Assembly (NCBI GenBank): GCA_963836405.1
Contig: CAWIJL010000005.1
Span: 372,001-436,000 of the forward strand
From: CAWIJJ01 sp963836405
GTDB lineage: Bacteria; Acidobacteriota; Terriglobia; Bryobacterales; Bryobacteraceae
Reading direction: 5' to 3'
DNA: 64,000 nt
Each line of letters opens with the position of its first letter. The stretch's first letter is position 1. A program made the translations under genes and the position numbers. This document shows, piece by piece, positions 32,732 through 41,821 of this stretch. The notes beneath the pieces are model-generated. The model was given only the letters and a program-made list of their open reading frames with translations, had not been told where the DNA came from and did not search any database.

Positions 32732-34432
32732 ATGTCTTTCAAAGACGCACCGGCGGCGTATTTACCAGCTATGGCCACAGTCAGCACTCGTATTTTGATG
32801 GTCTATCCCCAATTTCAACCGAGTTATTGGGGAATGCAATACGCCCTCCCGATTATCCGCCGCAAATCGCTCATGCCTCCCCTGGGCCTGATCACGATTG
32901 CGGCCATGACGCCCGGCGCATACGATGTGCGTCTGGTGGATCTCAACACGGAACCGCTGCTCGATTCGGACATCGGATGGGCGGATGTAATTCTTTTTTC
33001 GGCCATGCTGGTCCAGAAGCCCGCATTGATCGAGGTGGCGAAGCGCTGCCGGCTGCCGGGCAAATTGTTGGTTTTCGGAGGACCGTATCCCACGGCATGC
33101 CCGGACGAATGCAAGCCCTATTGCGATGTTCTGGTGCTCAACGAGGGCGAACTGACATGGCCCCTCTTCCTGCGCGATTTCGAGGCGGGGAACGTTCAGC
33201 CGGTGTACGAGTCGGCCGAGAAGGCGGATATCGTCCAATCGCCCACGCCGCGTTTCGACCTGCTGCGCGTTGGCGACTACGTCTCCATGCCGATCCAGTT
33301 CTCGCGCGGCTGCCCTTATAACTGCGAGTTCTGCGATATCACCATCCTGCTGGGGCGCAAGCCGCGCACCAAGACTCCGGCGCAGTTGCTTCTCGAACTG
33401 GACGCGCTGCTCGCCACCGGCTACCGGGGGCAGGTGTTCATCGTCGATGACAACTTCATCGGCAACAAGCGCAAAGTGATCGAACTGCTGCCGGAAATGG
33501 AGCAGTGGAACCGGAAGCACGGCCATCCGTTCACCTACGGGACCGAGGCCACGGTGAACCTGGCGGACGAACCGAAACTGCTGGCTGGGATGGCAAGCGC
33601 CGGCTTTGTTTTCGCGTTCCTGGGCATCGAGACTCCTTCCCTCGAAAGCCTGCGGGAAACCAATAAACACCAGAACCTGACCGGGTCGCTGGTGGACAAA
33701 GTCCGGACAATTCAAACTGCCGGATTGCTGGTTTATGGCGGATTCATTGTCGGCTTCGATAACGACAAAGAGGATATTTTCGACCGGCAAATTGAATTCA
33801 TCACCAGCGCCGCCATCTCCAACGCCATGGTGGGACCGTTGATGGCGCTTCCCGGCACGCTGCTTTTCGACCGCATGAAAAGGGAAGGAAGGCTTCTGGA
33901 ATCAAGCGAATACGGCGAGTGGTACGAATCGGGAGATACCAATATCGCCACCGCCCTGCCGAGGGACGTTCTGCTCGACGGGCTGCGCCGCATCGTCAAT
34001 CACGTTTATAATCCCAGCCATTATTTCGACCGCACCCTGCGAGCTTTCCGGCTTCTGCCGCGCCCCCGCACGTACCGTGAGCGATGGAACTATTTCCGCC
34101 GGCTTGCCGGATCGTTCTGTGCCGATAATGCCGGGTCGAACGCGGAAAAGCCCTCGTTGCGCGACACCCTGGCCTTCTTTGCGGGCCTGTATCGCAGCCT
34201 TCCGTCCGAATTCCGGAAACCGATGTTCCGGTTCCTGCGCGGGATTCTCCGAAGCTGCCCCGAACAACTCCCGCAGTCGCTGCCGTTCCTGTGCATGGGC
34301 TATCACTGCTACCGTTTCACGGTGGAATGCACAACCCCGAAAATCGACAGGGCCCTCGAGCGCGCGTTCAAACTGCCAGAACTCCAAAGGCAACCGGCCT
34401 TTTCGGCGTCGCTTGGCAACCAGGGAGCGTAG
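32732..34432 (+). CDS. B12-binding radical SAM protein, DUF4070 / HpnP-like
   Basis: A 566-residue protein. Order: cobalamin-binding domain (about 20-160, with PPLGLITIAAM and VDLN), radical SAM core with RGCPYNCEFC (Cys194, 198, 201), FIVDDNFIGNK, GIETPS and GFIVGFDND, then a C-terminal DUF4070-type region. This order and these motifs resemble HpnP, the hopanoid C-2 methylase, and relatives. A C-methylase role on a lipid or a natural product is an inference. ATG 32771 (MATVSTRILMVYPQ) is a possible alternative start. It lies close to the NRPS/PKS cluster but on a separate transcript, and faces the convergent oxidoreductase gene. Confidence 0.85.
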   Translation: MSFKDAPAAYLPAMATVSTRILMVYPQFQPSYWGMQYALPIIRRKSLMPPLGLITIAAMTPGAYDVRLVDLNTEPLLDSDIGWADVILFSAMLVQKPALIEVAKRCRLPGKLLVFGGPYPTACPDECKPYCDVLVLNEGELTWPLFLRDFEAGNVQPVYESAEKADIVQSPTPRFDLLRVGDYVSMPIQFSRGCPYNCEFCDITILLGRKPRTKTPAQLLLELDALLATGYRGQVFIVDDNFIGNKRKVIELLPEMEQWNRKHGHPFTYGTEATVNLADEPKLLAGMASAGFVFAFLGIETPSLESLRETNKHQNLTGSLVDKVRTIQTAGLLVYGGFIVGFDNDKEDIFDRQIEFITSAAISNAMVGPLMALPGTLLFDRMKREGRLLESSEYGEWYESGDTNIATALPRDVLLDGLRRIVNHVYNPSHYFDRTLRAFRLLPRPRTYRERWNYFRRLAGSFCADNAGSNAEKPSLRDTLAFFAGLYRSLPSEFRKPMFRFLRGILRSCPEQLPQSLPFLCMGYHCYRFTVECTTPKIDRALERAFKLPELQRQPAFSASLGNQGA

Positions 34433-34454
34433 GCGCGGTCCGTCCGGCCGCCGG

Positions 34455-35744
34455 CTACGCGAGTTTCCACGGTCTTCTGTAATGCCGCGTCAGGTACGCA
34501 TCCGCTTTGGTCCTGCCGGCGAACCGCTCCCGCTCGTCATCCCAATACAACCGCTCCCCGGTCCGAAACGCCAGGTTCGCCAGCAGCCCCGGCTTCGTCA
34601 GCCGGTGTCCGTACTCGATGTCGCAACTGGTGCGCTCCCTCGACTTGATGCCGTTCAGAAATTCCCGCACGTGGCCCGGCGAGTCCGGGATGCTCTGCGG
34701 CGGGGGCGAGAAGTCCTCTTCCTTCTTGCCCTTGACGTAGATTTCGTAGCGGTTGTAATTGACCACGAGGGTCGCCGCCGAACCCTGGAAGATGACGCTG
34801 CTGCCCATCGAATCGAACCCGGGCCGCCCGCTGGGATGGAGAGTCCAGGTGAGGATCAGACCGGGATACTCGCACACCACCTCCATCGTGTCCGGCGTCT
34901 CGCCCTGGTCTTGGACGCCCCACCGGCCGCCGGCGGCCGAAACGCTGAGCGGCGCTTTCAGATCCAGGGCCCAATAGACGACGTCGGTGTAGTGGCACCA
35001 GAAGTCGATCAGATACCCTCCGGAGTAGTCCCAGAAATACCGATAGGTAAAGTGGGAGCGCAGCGGATTGTACGGCCGCCGCGGCGCCGGGCCGAGCCAG
35101 AAATCATAATCGAGGGTGGCCGGCGGCTGGCCATCGGTGGCCTCTTCAAGAGGCTTGTCTCCCGTGGCCAGGGAACAATCGACCCGATTGATTTTTCCGA
35201 GCACGCCGGAGCGGACGATCTCGACCACCCTCCGGTAGGTGGGGCGATCGTTATGAATGTGGTTCCCCATCTGCGTGATGCGCTTGTGAGCGAGCGCGGC
35301 GCGCACCATCGCACGGCCTTCTCCCACCGAATACGAGAGCGGTTTCTCCACGAACACATCCTTGCCGGCCTGGCAGGCGTGAATCGCGGGAAGCGCATGC
35401 CAGTGGTCCGGAGTTGCCACCATCACCGCGTCCAGATCCTTCCGTTCGAGCAGCTTGCGGTAATCGTGGAAGACCTCCGGCTTGTGGCCCTGCGCCTTTT
35501 CGACCAGCGCCGAGGCCTGCTCCACGTGGGTCGTGTCGAGATCGCACACAGCGGCCGCGGTTACATCGGGCTGCCGCATGAACTCGTTCAGCCGTGAAGT
35601 GCCCTGGCGGCCCACGCCGATGAAGCCAACCAGAAGGCGGTCGCCCGCCGGCACGGCACGGGCGGTGCGGCTGGCGGCTGCAAGGCCCGCTCCGGCTGCC
35701 GCGGCCTTCATGAAATCGCGTCGGGTGCTGTTCGCGTCCATCAT
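34455..35744 (-). CDS. Gfo/Idh/MocA family oxidoreductase with Tat signal
   Basis: A 429-residue NAD(P)-dependent oxidoreductase, probably acting on a sugar or sugar derivative outside the cytoplasm. From ATG 35744 the N-terminus has a twin-arginine motif RRDFMK and an alanine-rich segment ending near TARAVPAG. Then VGFIGVGRQG (nucleotide binding), VATPDHWH and VFVEKPLSYS (family signature). The frame extends upstream to 35852, but that would hide the Tat signal and lies over the regulator's promoter; a GGGAG sequence sits just before ATG 35744/35741. It is divergent from a LysR gene with which it probably shares an operator. Confidence 0.9.
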   Translation of the reverse strand: MMDANSTRRDFMKAAAAGAGLAAASRTARAVPAGDRLLVGFIGVGRQGTSRLNEFMRQPDVTAAAVCDLDTTHVEQASALVEKAQGHKPEVFHDYRKLLERKDLDAVMVATPDHWHALPAIHACQAGKDVFVEKPLSYSVGEGRAMVRAALAHKRITQMGNHIHNDRPTYRRVVEIVRSGVLGKINRVDCSLATGDKPLEEATDGQPPATLDYDFWLGPAPRRPYNPLRSHFTYRYFWDYSGGYLIDFWCHYTDVVYWALDLKAPLSVSAAGGRWGVQDQGETPDTMEVVCEYPGLILTWTLHPSGRPGFDSMGSSVIFQGSAATLVVNYNRYEIYVKGKKEEDFSPPPQSIPDSPGHVREFLNGIKSRERTSCDIEYGHRLTKPGLLANLAFRTGERLYWDDERERFAGRTKADAYLTRHYRRPWKLA

Positions 35745-35852
35745 CTCCCTCAGGCTAAGTCGCCTCACCCGCACGCGCAAGTTCCCACCGGGATCGGTTC
35801 TGACCTGTCGGCGCTGCGCGATCGATGAGGCGGTTCGCTTTAAGAAACACAC

Positions 35853-35879
35853 TATAATCGTTTAGGATCGCTAAACGAT
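35853..35879 (+). promoter_or_regulatory. -10 element and palindromic LysR-type operator
   Basis: ATCGTTTAG and CTAAACGAT form perfect 9-base arms around 5 bases (35857-35879). A TATAAT hexamer (35853-35858) overlaps the left arm, and the right arm runs into the LysR start codon at 35878. The centre contains TTTAG-N5-CTAAA, which fits the T-N11-A pattern of LysR-type regulators. Binding would block the transcription start, so autorepression is likely. Confidence 0.65.
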
Positions 35880-36795
35880 GGAACTCAGCCAGCTTCGCGT
35901 GCTGCTCGCGGTGCTCGAAGCTTCGTCGGTCACCCGCGCCGCGGAAAAGGTCGGGCTCTCGCCGGGGGCCGTCAGCCAGCAGCTCCACTCGCTCGCGAAC
36001 GGGCTGGGCACGGAACTGTTTGTCCGTTCGGGAAAGCGGATCGTTCCCACGCCCGCGGCCTTGCGGCTCGCCGAGCGGGCCGCCGCCATCCTGCGCGAGG
36101 TCCACCTGATTCACCAGGAGTTTCAAAACGATCCATACAACGACCCGCTGCCGTTCCACTTCGCCACCGGAGCCACCAGCCTGATTTACCGGCTGGGCGG
36201 CCCGCTGCGGGTGGTCCGCAAGCGCTTCCCGAAGACCGAGATTCACGTCACCGTGGCGCCAACCGAAGGTATCGTGGAGGGGCTCCTCGCGCGCCGTTTC
36301 GACCTCGGCCTGCTTTCGATGCCGCTCGAAGAAGAACGGCTCAGCTACACGCCGCTGTTCGACGAGGAGCTGCTCGGATTACGGCCGCTTCCGAAATCCT
36401 CCGCTTCCGGCAAAGTGGTGACGCTTCAGCCCGCGGATCTCGCCGGAGTCCGCTTTCTGCTCTATCCGAAGAGCAGCAACATGCGGGTGATGATCGACGG
36501 CCTTTTCCGCGAGATCGGTTTGGACCCGCAGGTGGCCATGGAGGCGGACGACACCGAAGCCATCAAGCGGCTGGTGGAAGCCGGTTACGGGTACTCGATC
36601 CTGCCGGAATTCGCGCTTCGCCGGCAGAGCCGCGATTTCCAGATGTTCCGCATCGGCGACCACCGGCTGGTACGCAAGCAGGCGCTCGCCATGGTCCGGA
36701 GCGAGTATCCGCGCGCGCTCACCGCCACCATCGCGCGACTGATCCAAAGCGAACTGACCGAATCCGGGCGGGCGTCGTACACTCGAAAGGAATGA
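35878..36795 (+). CDS. LysR-family transcriptional regulator
   Basis: A 305-residue regulator. The N-terminal winged helix (residues 1-60) has QLRVLLAVLEASSVTRAAEKVGLSPGAVSQQL; the rest is a periplasmic-binding-like effector domain. The start codon is fixed by MELSQLRVL at the family's normal beginning. The operator overlaps its start. The stop overlaps the next gene as ATGA, so it is probably cotranslated with the redoxin. It likely controls itself and perhaps the divergent Gfo/Idh gene; the effector is unknown. Confidence 0.92.
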   Translation: MELSQLRVLLAVLEASSVTRAAEKVGLSPGAVSQQLHSLANGLGTELFVRSGKRIVPTPAALRLAERAAAILREVHLIHQEFQNDPYNDPLPFHFATGATSLIYRLGGPLRVVRKRFPKTEIHVTVAPTEGIVEGLLARRFDLGLLSMPLEEERLSYTPLFDEELLGLRPLPKSSASGKVVTLQPADLAGVRFLLYPKSSNMRVMIDGLFREIGLDPQVAMEADDTEAIKRLVEAGYGYSILPEFALRRQSRDFQMFRIGDHRLVRKQALAMVRSEYPRALTATIARLIQSELTESGRASYTRKE

Positions 36796-37268
36796 GCCTG
36801 TTCGGAGGGAAATCGCGGCTCCCCGGGCCGGGAGCCCCCGCTCCGGATTTCCGGCTGTCGCGGCTGGACGGCGGCGAGGCGACGCTCCAGGAACTGGCCG
36901 CGCGCGGCCCTTTTCTGCTGGTGTTTTTCAAAATCGGCTGCCCCATCTGCCAGATGACGCTGCCCTACCTGGAGCGCCTTGCCCCTTCGCTCCCGGTCTA
37001 CGCGGTGTCGCAGAACGACGCCGAGGATACGCGCGAATTCAACCTGCATTTCGGTCTCACTCTGCCTGTCCTGCTGGACCCGGAAGAGCGGGAGTTCCCT
37101 GCCAGCGAGGCGTACGGAATCACCCACGTCCCCACCAGTTTCCTGATTGCCGCCGACGCCACCGTCACCACCGCGATCGAGGGCTGGCACAAAGCCGAAT
37201 TCGCCGCCCTTTCCCCGGTTCCGCTATTCCGCCCGGAGGAGCGCGTTCCGGAGTGGAAGTCCGGCTGA
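36792..37268 (+). CDS. Redoxin / AhpC-TSA-like thioredoxin-fold protein
   Basis: A 158-residue thioredoxin-fold protein. PGPGAPAPDFRLSRLDGG starts the fold, FFKIGCPICQMTLPYL carries a CPIC redox motif, and THVPTSFLI has the cis-proline. There is no clear signal peptide, so it is probably cytoplasmic. It could be a peroxiredoxin-like or thiol reductase protein. ATGA overlap with the LysR gene suggests shared control. Confidence 0.88.
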   Translation: MSLFGGKSRLPGPGAPAPDFRLSRLDGGEATLQELAARGPFLLVFFKIGCPICQMTLPYLERLAPSLPVYAVSQNDAEDTREFNLHFGLTLPVLLDPEEREFPASEAYGITHVPTSFLIAADATVTTAIEGWHKAEFAALSPVPLFRPEERVPEWKSG

Positions 37269-37282
37269 AGTTCCCGCAACTA

Positions 37283-37297
37283 GCTCCCGGCGGGAGC
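37283..37297. terminator. Short hairpin before carA
   Basis: GCTCCC and GGGAGC arms with a three-base loop lie after the redoxin stop. There is no T-run, so terminator function is weak. Confidence 0.25.
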
Positions 37298-37354
37298 GAC
37301 GGGCAACTTCCCCTGCTAAACTGATATTTATCCACTCGGGAGGAACAGCCTAAC

Positions 37355-38479
37355 TTGAACCCTGCAATCCTCGCTCTGGAGGACGGAACCGTCTTCGAGG
37401 GCAGGAGTTTTGGTGCGCCCGCGGAACGCTCCGGCGAAGTCGTTTTCAATACGGCGCTCACCGGCTACCAGGAAGTTTTCACCGATCCGTCCTATTCCGG
37501 GCAGATCGTCGTCCTCACCAACCCGCAGATCGGGAATTACGGTACCGCCGTTTCGGACAACGAGGCCGGGCATCCTTATATCGAGGGGCTGGCCGTCCGC
37601 GAATTTTCCGCCATCGCCAGCAACTGGCGTTCGGACACGGAGGCGGACGATTTCCTGAAAGCGGCCGGCATCCCGGCCATTGACGACCTGGACACGCGCG
37701 CGCTGGTTCGCCACCTGCGCTCGCGCGGCGTCATGCGGGGCGTGCTTTCCTCGTCCGGCGAGGACTACCAGTCTCTGGTCGAAAAGGCCCGCGGCATCCC
37801 GACTATGTCCGGGCTCGACTTGGCCAGCCGCGTCACCACTCCGAAAAGCTACCAGTGGGCGGCCGGGGTGGAGCCATGCTCGCCGTCGGACCTGACCGGC
37901 GCACCCGCGGAGCCCCGCTTCCACGTGGTGGCCTACGATTTCGGCATCAAGCACAATATTTTGCGGCGGCTGGTGCATTCCGGCTGCCGCGTCACCGTGG
38001 TTCCCGCCCTTACTTCGGCGGAGGACGCGCTGGCCCTGAACCCGGACGGCATCTTTCTCTCCAACGGCCCCGGCGACCCCGAACCGCTGCAGGCGCAGGT
38101 GGGCAACATCCGCAAGCTGATCGGCAGAAAGCCCGTATTCGGCATCTGTCTGGGCCACCAGTTACTGGGCCTGGCAGTCGGGGGGAAGACTTACAAGCTC
38201 AAGTTCGGCCATCGCGGCGCCAACCATCCGGTGCGCAACGAACTTAATCAAAAGGTGGAAATCACGTCCCACAATCACGGTTTCGCGGTGGATCCGGAAT
38301 CGCTGCCGGCCGATGTCGAAATCACTCACGTGAATCTGAACGACCAGACGCTGGAGGGTTTCCGCCATCGCAACCACCCGCTGTTCTGCGTGCAGTATCA
38401 CCCGGAGGCGGCGCCCGGACCGCACGATTCGCACTACCTGTTCGACGACTTCACCAAGCTGATGAGCGGAAAGCAGTAA
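37355..38479 (+). CDS. carA: Carbamoyl-phosphate synthase small (glutaminase) subunit
   Basis: A 374-residue glutaminase that feeds ammonia to CarB for pyrimidine and arginine synthesis. The N-terminal domain has LEDGTVFEGRSFG and TGYQEVFTDPSY; the class I amidotransferase domain has GICLGHQLLGLA with the catalytic Cys, and QYHPEAAPGPHD with the His and Glu. The start is TTG at 37355, about ten bases after GGGAGG; the protein then begins where the family begins, and no ATG or GTG fits better. It ends four bases before carB. Confidence 0.97.
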   Translation: MNPAILALEDGTVFEGRSFGAPAERSGEVVFNTALTGYQEVFTDPSYSGQIVVLTNPQIGNYGTAVSDNEAGHPYIEGLAVREFSAIASNWRSDTEADDFLKAAGIPAIDDLDTRALVRHLRSRGVMRGVLSSSGEDYQSLVEKARGIPTMSGLDLASRVTTPKSYQWAAGVEPCSPSDLTGAPAEPRFHVVAYDFGIKHNILRRLVHSGCRVTVVPALTSAEDALALNPDGIFLSNGPGDPEPLQAQVGNIRKLIGRKPVFGICLGHQLLGLAVGGKTYKLKFGHRGANHPVRNELNQKVEITSHNHGFAVDPESLPADVEITHVNLNDQTLEGFRHRNHPLFCVQYHPEAAPGPHDSHYLFDDFTKLMSGKQ

Positions 38480-38483
38480 TCGG

Positions 38484-41400
38484 ATGCCCAGACGCAACGA
38501 CATCCATCGCATCCTGATCATCGGGTCGGGCCCAATCATCATCGGGCAGGCCTGCGAGTTCGACTACTCGGGAACGCAGGCGGCCAAGGCCCTGCGCGCG
38601 GACGGCTTCGAGGTGGTGCTGGTGAACTCCAATCCGGCCACCATCATGACCGATCCGGAACTGGCCGACAAGACGTATGTCGAGCCGCTGACGGCGCCCT
38701 ATCTCGAGGAGATCATCCGGCGCGAACGGCCCGACGCGCTGCTTTCCACCGTCGGCGGGCAGACCGGCCTGAACCTCGCCGTGGAACTGGCTGAAGCGGG
38801 CGTGCTCGAAAAGTACGGCGTGGAGCTGATCGGCGCCAAGATCGACGCCATCAAGAAGGCGGAAGACCGGCTGTTGTTCAAAGACGCGATGCGCAAGATC
38901 GGCCTGGAAACGCCGCAATCGCAGCTCGTCAACAGCGTGAAGGACGGGCTCGCTTTCGCCGACCGCATCGGGTACCCGTGCATTCTCCGCCCCAGTTTCA
39001 CGATGGGCGGAACCGGCGGCGGCATCGCCTACAACAAAGAGGAGCTGGCCGAGATCCTGGAACGCGGCATCACGCTGTCTCCGGTGCACGAAGTTCTGAT
39101 CGAGGAAAGCGCGCTCGGCTGGAAGGAGTTCGAGCTGGAGGTGATGCGCGACCTCGCCGACAACTGCATCATCGTCTGCTCCATCGAAAACTTCGATCCG
39201 ATGGGCGTGCACACGGGCGACTCCATCACCGTGGCGCCGGCGCAAACCCTCACCGACCGCGAATACCAGATGATGCGCGACGGAGCCATCCGCTGCCTGC
39301 GCGAAATCGGCGTCGATACCGGCGGGTCGAACGTGCAGTTCGCCATCAATCCCGCCAACGGCCGGATGGTGATAATCGAGATGAACCCGCGCGTGTCGCG
39401 CAGCTCCGCGCTGGCGTCCAAGGCCACCGGTTTTCCCATCGCGAAAATCGCAGCCAAGCTCGCGGTAGGGTACCGCCTCGACGAAATCCGCAACGACATC
39501 ACGCGCAAAACTCCGGCCTGCTTCGAGCCGACCATCGATTACGTGGTGGCCAAGATCCCCAAGTGGGCCTTCGAGAAATTCCCGGGGGCGGACACCACGC
39601 TCGGCACGCAGATGAAATCGGTTGGCGAGGTGATGGCCATCGGGCGCACCTTTAAACAGGCGCTCTGGAAGGGCATCCGCAGCCTCGAGACCGGTAGAGC
39701 CTTCGGTTCGGAGAAAATGGATGCGGCCCTGATTCCGCAGAAGCTGATCACGCCGACGCCCGACCGCCTGTCGTACCTGCGCTTCGCGCTGGCCAACGGC
39801 TACACGGTGGCGGAAATCCAAGAGCTCACCTCCATCGATCCGTGGTTCCTCGAGCAGATGAAGGAAGTGGTGGATTTCGAAGGCACCCTGGTGCGCACCA
39901 GCCTCACCGCCGCCAGCCGCGAGACCTTCCGCCGCGCCAAGCGCTTCGGCGTTTCCGACGTGCAGCTCGCGCGCACCTGGTCGGTATCCGAGATCGACGT
40001 GCGCAACCGGCGCAAGGAATTGGGAGTGCGCGCCGTGTTCAGCCGGGTGGACACCTGCGCCGCCGAATTCGAGAGCTTCACGCCATATCTCTACTCGAAC
40101 TACGAATCGGCGTGCGAGGCCGACCCGTCGAATCGCCCCAAGGTGATGATTCTCGGCAGCGGGCCGAACCGCATTGGACAGGGCATCGAGTTTGACTACT
40201 GCTGTTGCCATGCGTCGTTCGCCTTGCAGGAAATGGGTGTCGAGTCGATCATGGTCAACTGCAATCCCGAGACCGTCTCCACCGATTACGACACTTCCGA
40301 CCGCCTGTACTTCGAGCCGGTGACGCTCGAAAACGTGCTCAATATTTACGACACCGAGAAGCCGGACGGCGTGATCGTGCAGTTCGGCGGGCAGACGCCG
40401 CTCAACCTTGCGCTTCCATTGAAGCGGCTGGGCGTGCCTATCATCGGCACCGACCCGGCCAACATCGACCTGGCGGAAGACCGGAAGCTGTTCGGCAAGC
40501 TGCTCGACGAGCTGAAGATTCCGTGCCCGCCCAACGGCACCGCCACCAGCGTGGAAGAGGCTTTCGCGATCGCGCGCCAGATCGGTTACCCGGTTCTCGT
40601 CCGGCCAAGCTATGTGCTGGGCGGACGCGCCATGGTGATTGCCTACGACGAAGAGATGATCCGCCAGTACATGCGCGAGGCGGTCACGTTTTCGCAGGAC
40701 CGCCCGGTGCTGGTGGACCGCTTCCTCGAAGACGCGACCGAGGTGGACGTGGACGCGCTCGCCGATGGCGAGGACGTGCTGATCGCCGGCGTCATGGAGC
40801 ACATCGAAGAGGCGGGCGTCCATTCGGGCGATAGTTCGTGCGTGCTTCCCCCGCAGTCGCTCTCCGCCGAGGCCATCCGGACCATCGAGGATTACACCGT
40901 GCGCCTGGCGCGCGCGCTGAACGTCATCGGATTGATGAACGTGCAGTACGCCATTCAGAACGGCGTGGTGTACGTGCTCGAAGTGAACCCGCGCGCCTCC
41001 CGCACGGTGCCTTACGTCAGCAAAGCCACGGGTGTGGCGCTGCCGAAAATCGCGGTCGGTATTATGTGGGGGCGGAAGCTCAAGGATTACGGCCTTTCCG
41101 GCCGCCTCACGGTGACGCAGGACTTCGTCAAGTCGCCCGTGTTCCCCTTCAACAAATTTCACGGCGTGGACCCGGCGCTGGGACCGGAGATGCGCTCCAC
41201 CGGCGAAGTGATGGGCGTGGGCGTTCACTTCGGCGAGGCGTTCCTGAAGGCCCAGATCAGCGCCGGCAGTCCGCTGCCCAAGAGCGGCACGGTCTTCATC
41301 AGCGTGAACGACGATCACAAGGCCGAGGCCGTGGATGTGGCGCGCCGCTTCGCAGGGCTCGGCTTTCACCTGGCCGCCACGCGCGGCACCGCTTCCGCCC

Positions 41401-41708
41401 TGCGCGCCGCCGGGCTCACGGTGAAGACGGTGTTCAAAGTGAACGAGGGCCGTCCCAACGCCGTGGACCTGCTCAAGGGCGGCGCCGTGCAACTGGCGAT
41501 CTACACCACCACCGGCGCGCCGGCATTCTTCGACGAGAAGGCGATCCGCCGCAGCGCTCTCGCGTACCGCGTTCCGTGCATCACCACCATGAGCGGCGCC
41601 AAGGCCGCCGCCGACGCCGTTGCCGCCGCCATCAACGATCCGATCCGCGTCTGGAGCCTTCAGGAGATTCACGAAATGGGCCAGGCTCGGGTGAACCGCG
41701 AAGGGTAG
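38484..41708 (+). CDS. carB: Carbamoyl-phosphate synthase large subunit
   Basis: An intact 1,074-residue protein of normal length. It makes carbamoyl phosphate from bicarbonate, ammonia and two ATP. Two ATP-grasp halves are evident: IIGSGPIIIGQACEFDYSG with FTMGGTGGGIAYN in the first, and ILGSGPNRIGQGIEFDYCC with SYVLGGRAMVIAY in the second. The C-terminal part (about 935-1060, GTVFISVNDDHKAEAVD onward) is the MGS-like regulatory domain. It sits four bases after carA and forms an operon with it. No frameshifts are present, which contrasts with gltB downstream. Confidence 0.98.
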   Translation: MPRRNDIHRILIIGSGPIIIGQACEFDYSGTQAAKALRADGFEVVLVNSNPATIMTDPELADKTYVEPLTAPYLEEIIRRERPDALLSTVGGQTGLNLAVELAEAGVLEKYGVELIGAKIDAIKKAEDRLLFKDAMRKIGLETPQSQLVNSVKDGLAFADRIGYPCILRPSFTMGGTGGGIAYNKEELAEILERGITLSPVHEVLIEESALGWKEFELEVMRDLADNCIIVCSIENFDPMGVHTGDSITVAPAQTLTDREYQMMRDGAIRCLREIGVDTGGSNVQFAINPANGRMVIIEMNPRVSRSSALASKATGFPIAKIAAKLAVGYRLDEIRNDITRKTPACFEPTIDYVVAKIPKWAFEKFPGADTTLGTQMKSVGEVMAIGRTFKQALWKGIRSLETGRAFGSEKMDAALIPQKLITPTPDRLSYLRFALANGYTVAEIQELTSIDPWFLEQMKEVVDFEGTLVRTSLTAASRETFRRAKRFGVSDVQLARTWSVSEIDVRNRRKELGVRAVFSRVDTCAAEFESFTPYLYSNYESACEADPSNRPKVMILGSGPNRIGQGIEFDYCCCHASFALQEMGVESIMVNCNPETVSTDYDTSDRLYFEPVTLENVLNIYDTEKPDGVIVQFGGQTPLNLALPLKRLGVPIIGTDPANIDLAEDRKLFGKLLDELKIPCPPNGTATSVEEAFAIARQIGYPVLVRPSYVLGGRAMVIAYDEEMIRQYMREAVTFSQDRPVLVDRFLEDATEVDVDALADGEDVLIAGVMEHIEEAGVHSGDSSCVLPPQSLSAEAIRTIEDYTVRLARALNVIGLMNVQYAIQNGVVYVLEVNPRASRTVPYVSKATGVALPKIAVGIMWGRKLKDYGLSGRLTVTQDFVKSPVFPFNKFHGVDPALGPEMRSTGEVMGVGVHFGEAFLKAQISAGSPLPKSGTVFISVNDDHKAEAVDVARRFAGLGFHLAATRGTASALRAAGLTVKTVFKVNEGRPNAVDLLKGGAVQLAIYTTTGAPAFFDEKAIRRSALAYRVPCITTMSGAKAAADAVAAAINDPIRVWSLQEIHEMGQARVNREG

Positions 41709-41821
41709 GCAAAGAGCCTCTCCGTCCGCCCACTGTGGCTCTGTTTCACGCCGGTGGAGCGACCGCGCAACGGCAGGGTTCGCGCTGGCGGAGTGGCAGC
41801 GAGCGTGAAAAGTGCAGCCGC

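Noticed and set aside
37283..37297. Riboswitch or attenuator before carA
   Set aside because: Only one six-base hairpin is present; there is no alternative pairing, leader peptide or T-run.
40838..41821. Long frame joining carB antisense-frame sequence to the beta-barrel gene
   Set aside because: The first part is a carB shadow; the signal peptide begins at ATG 41822.
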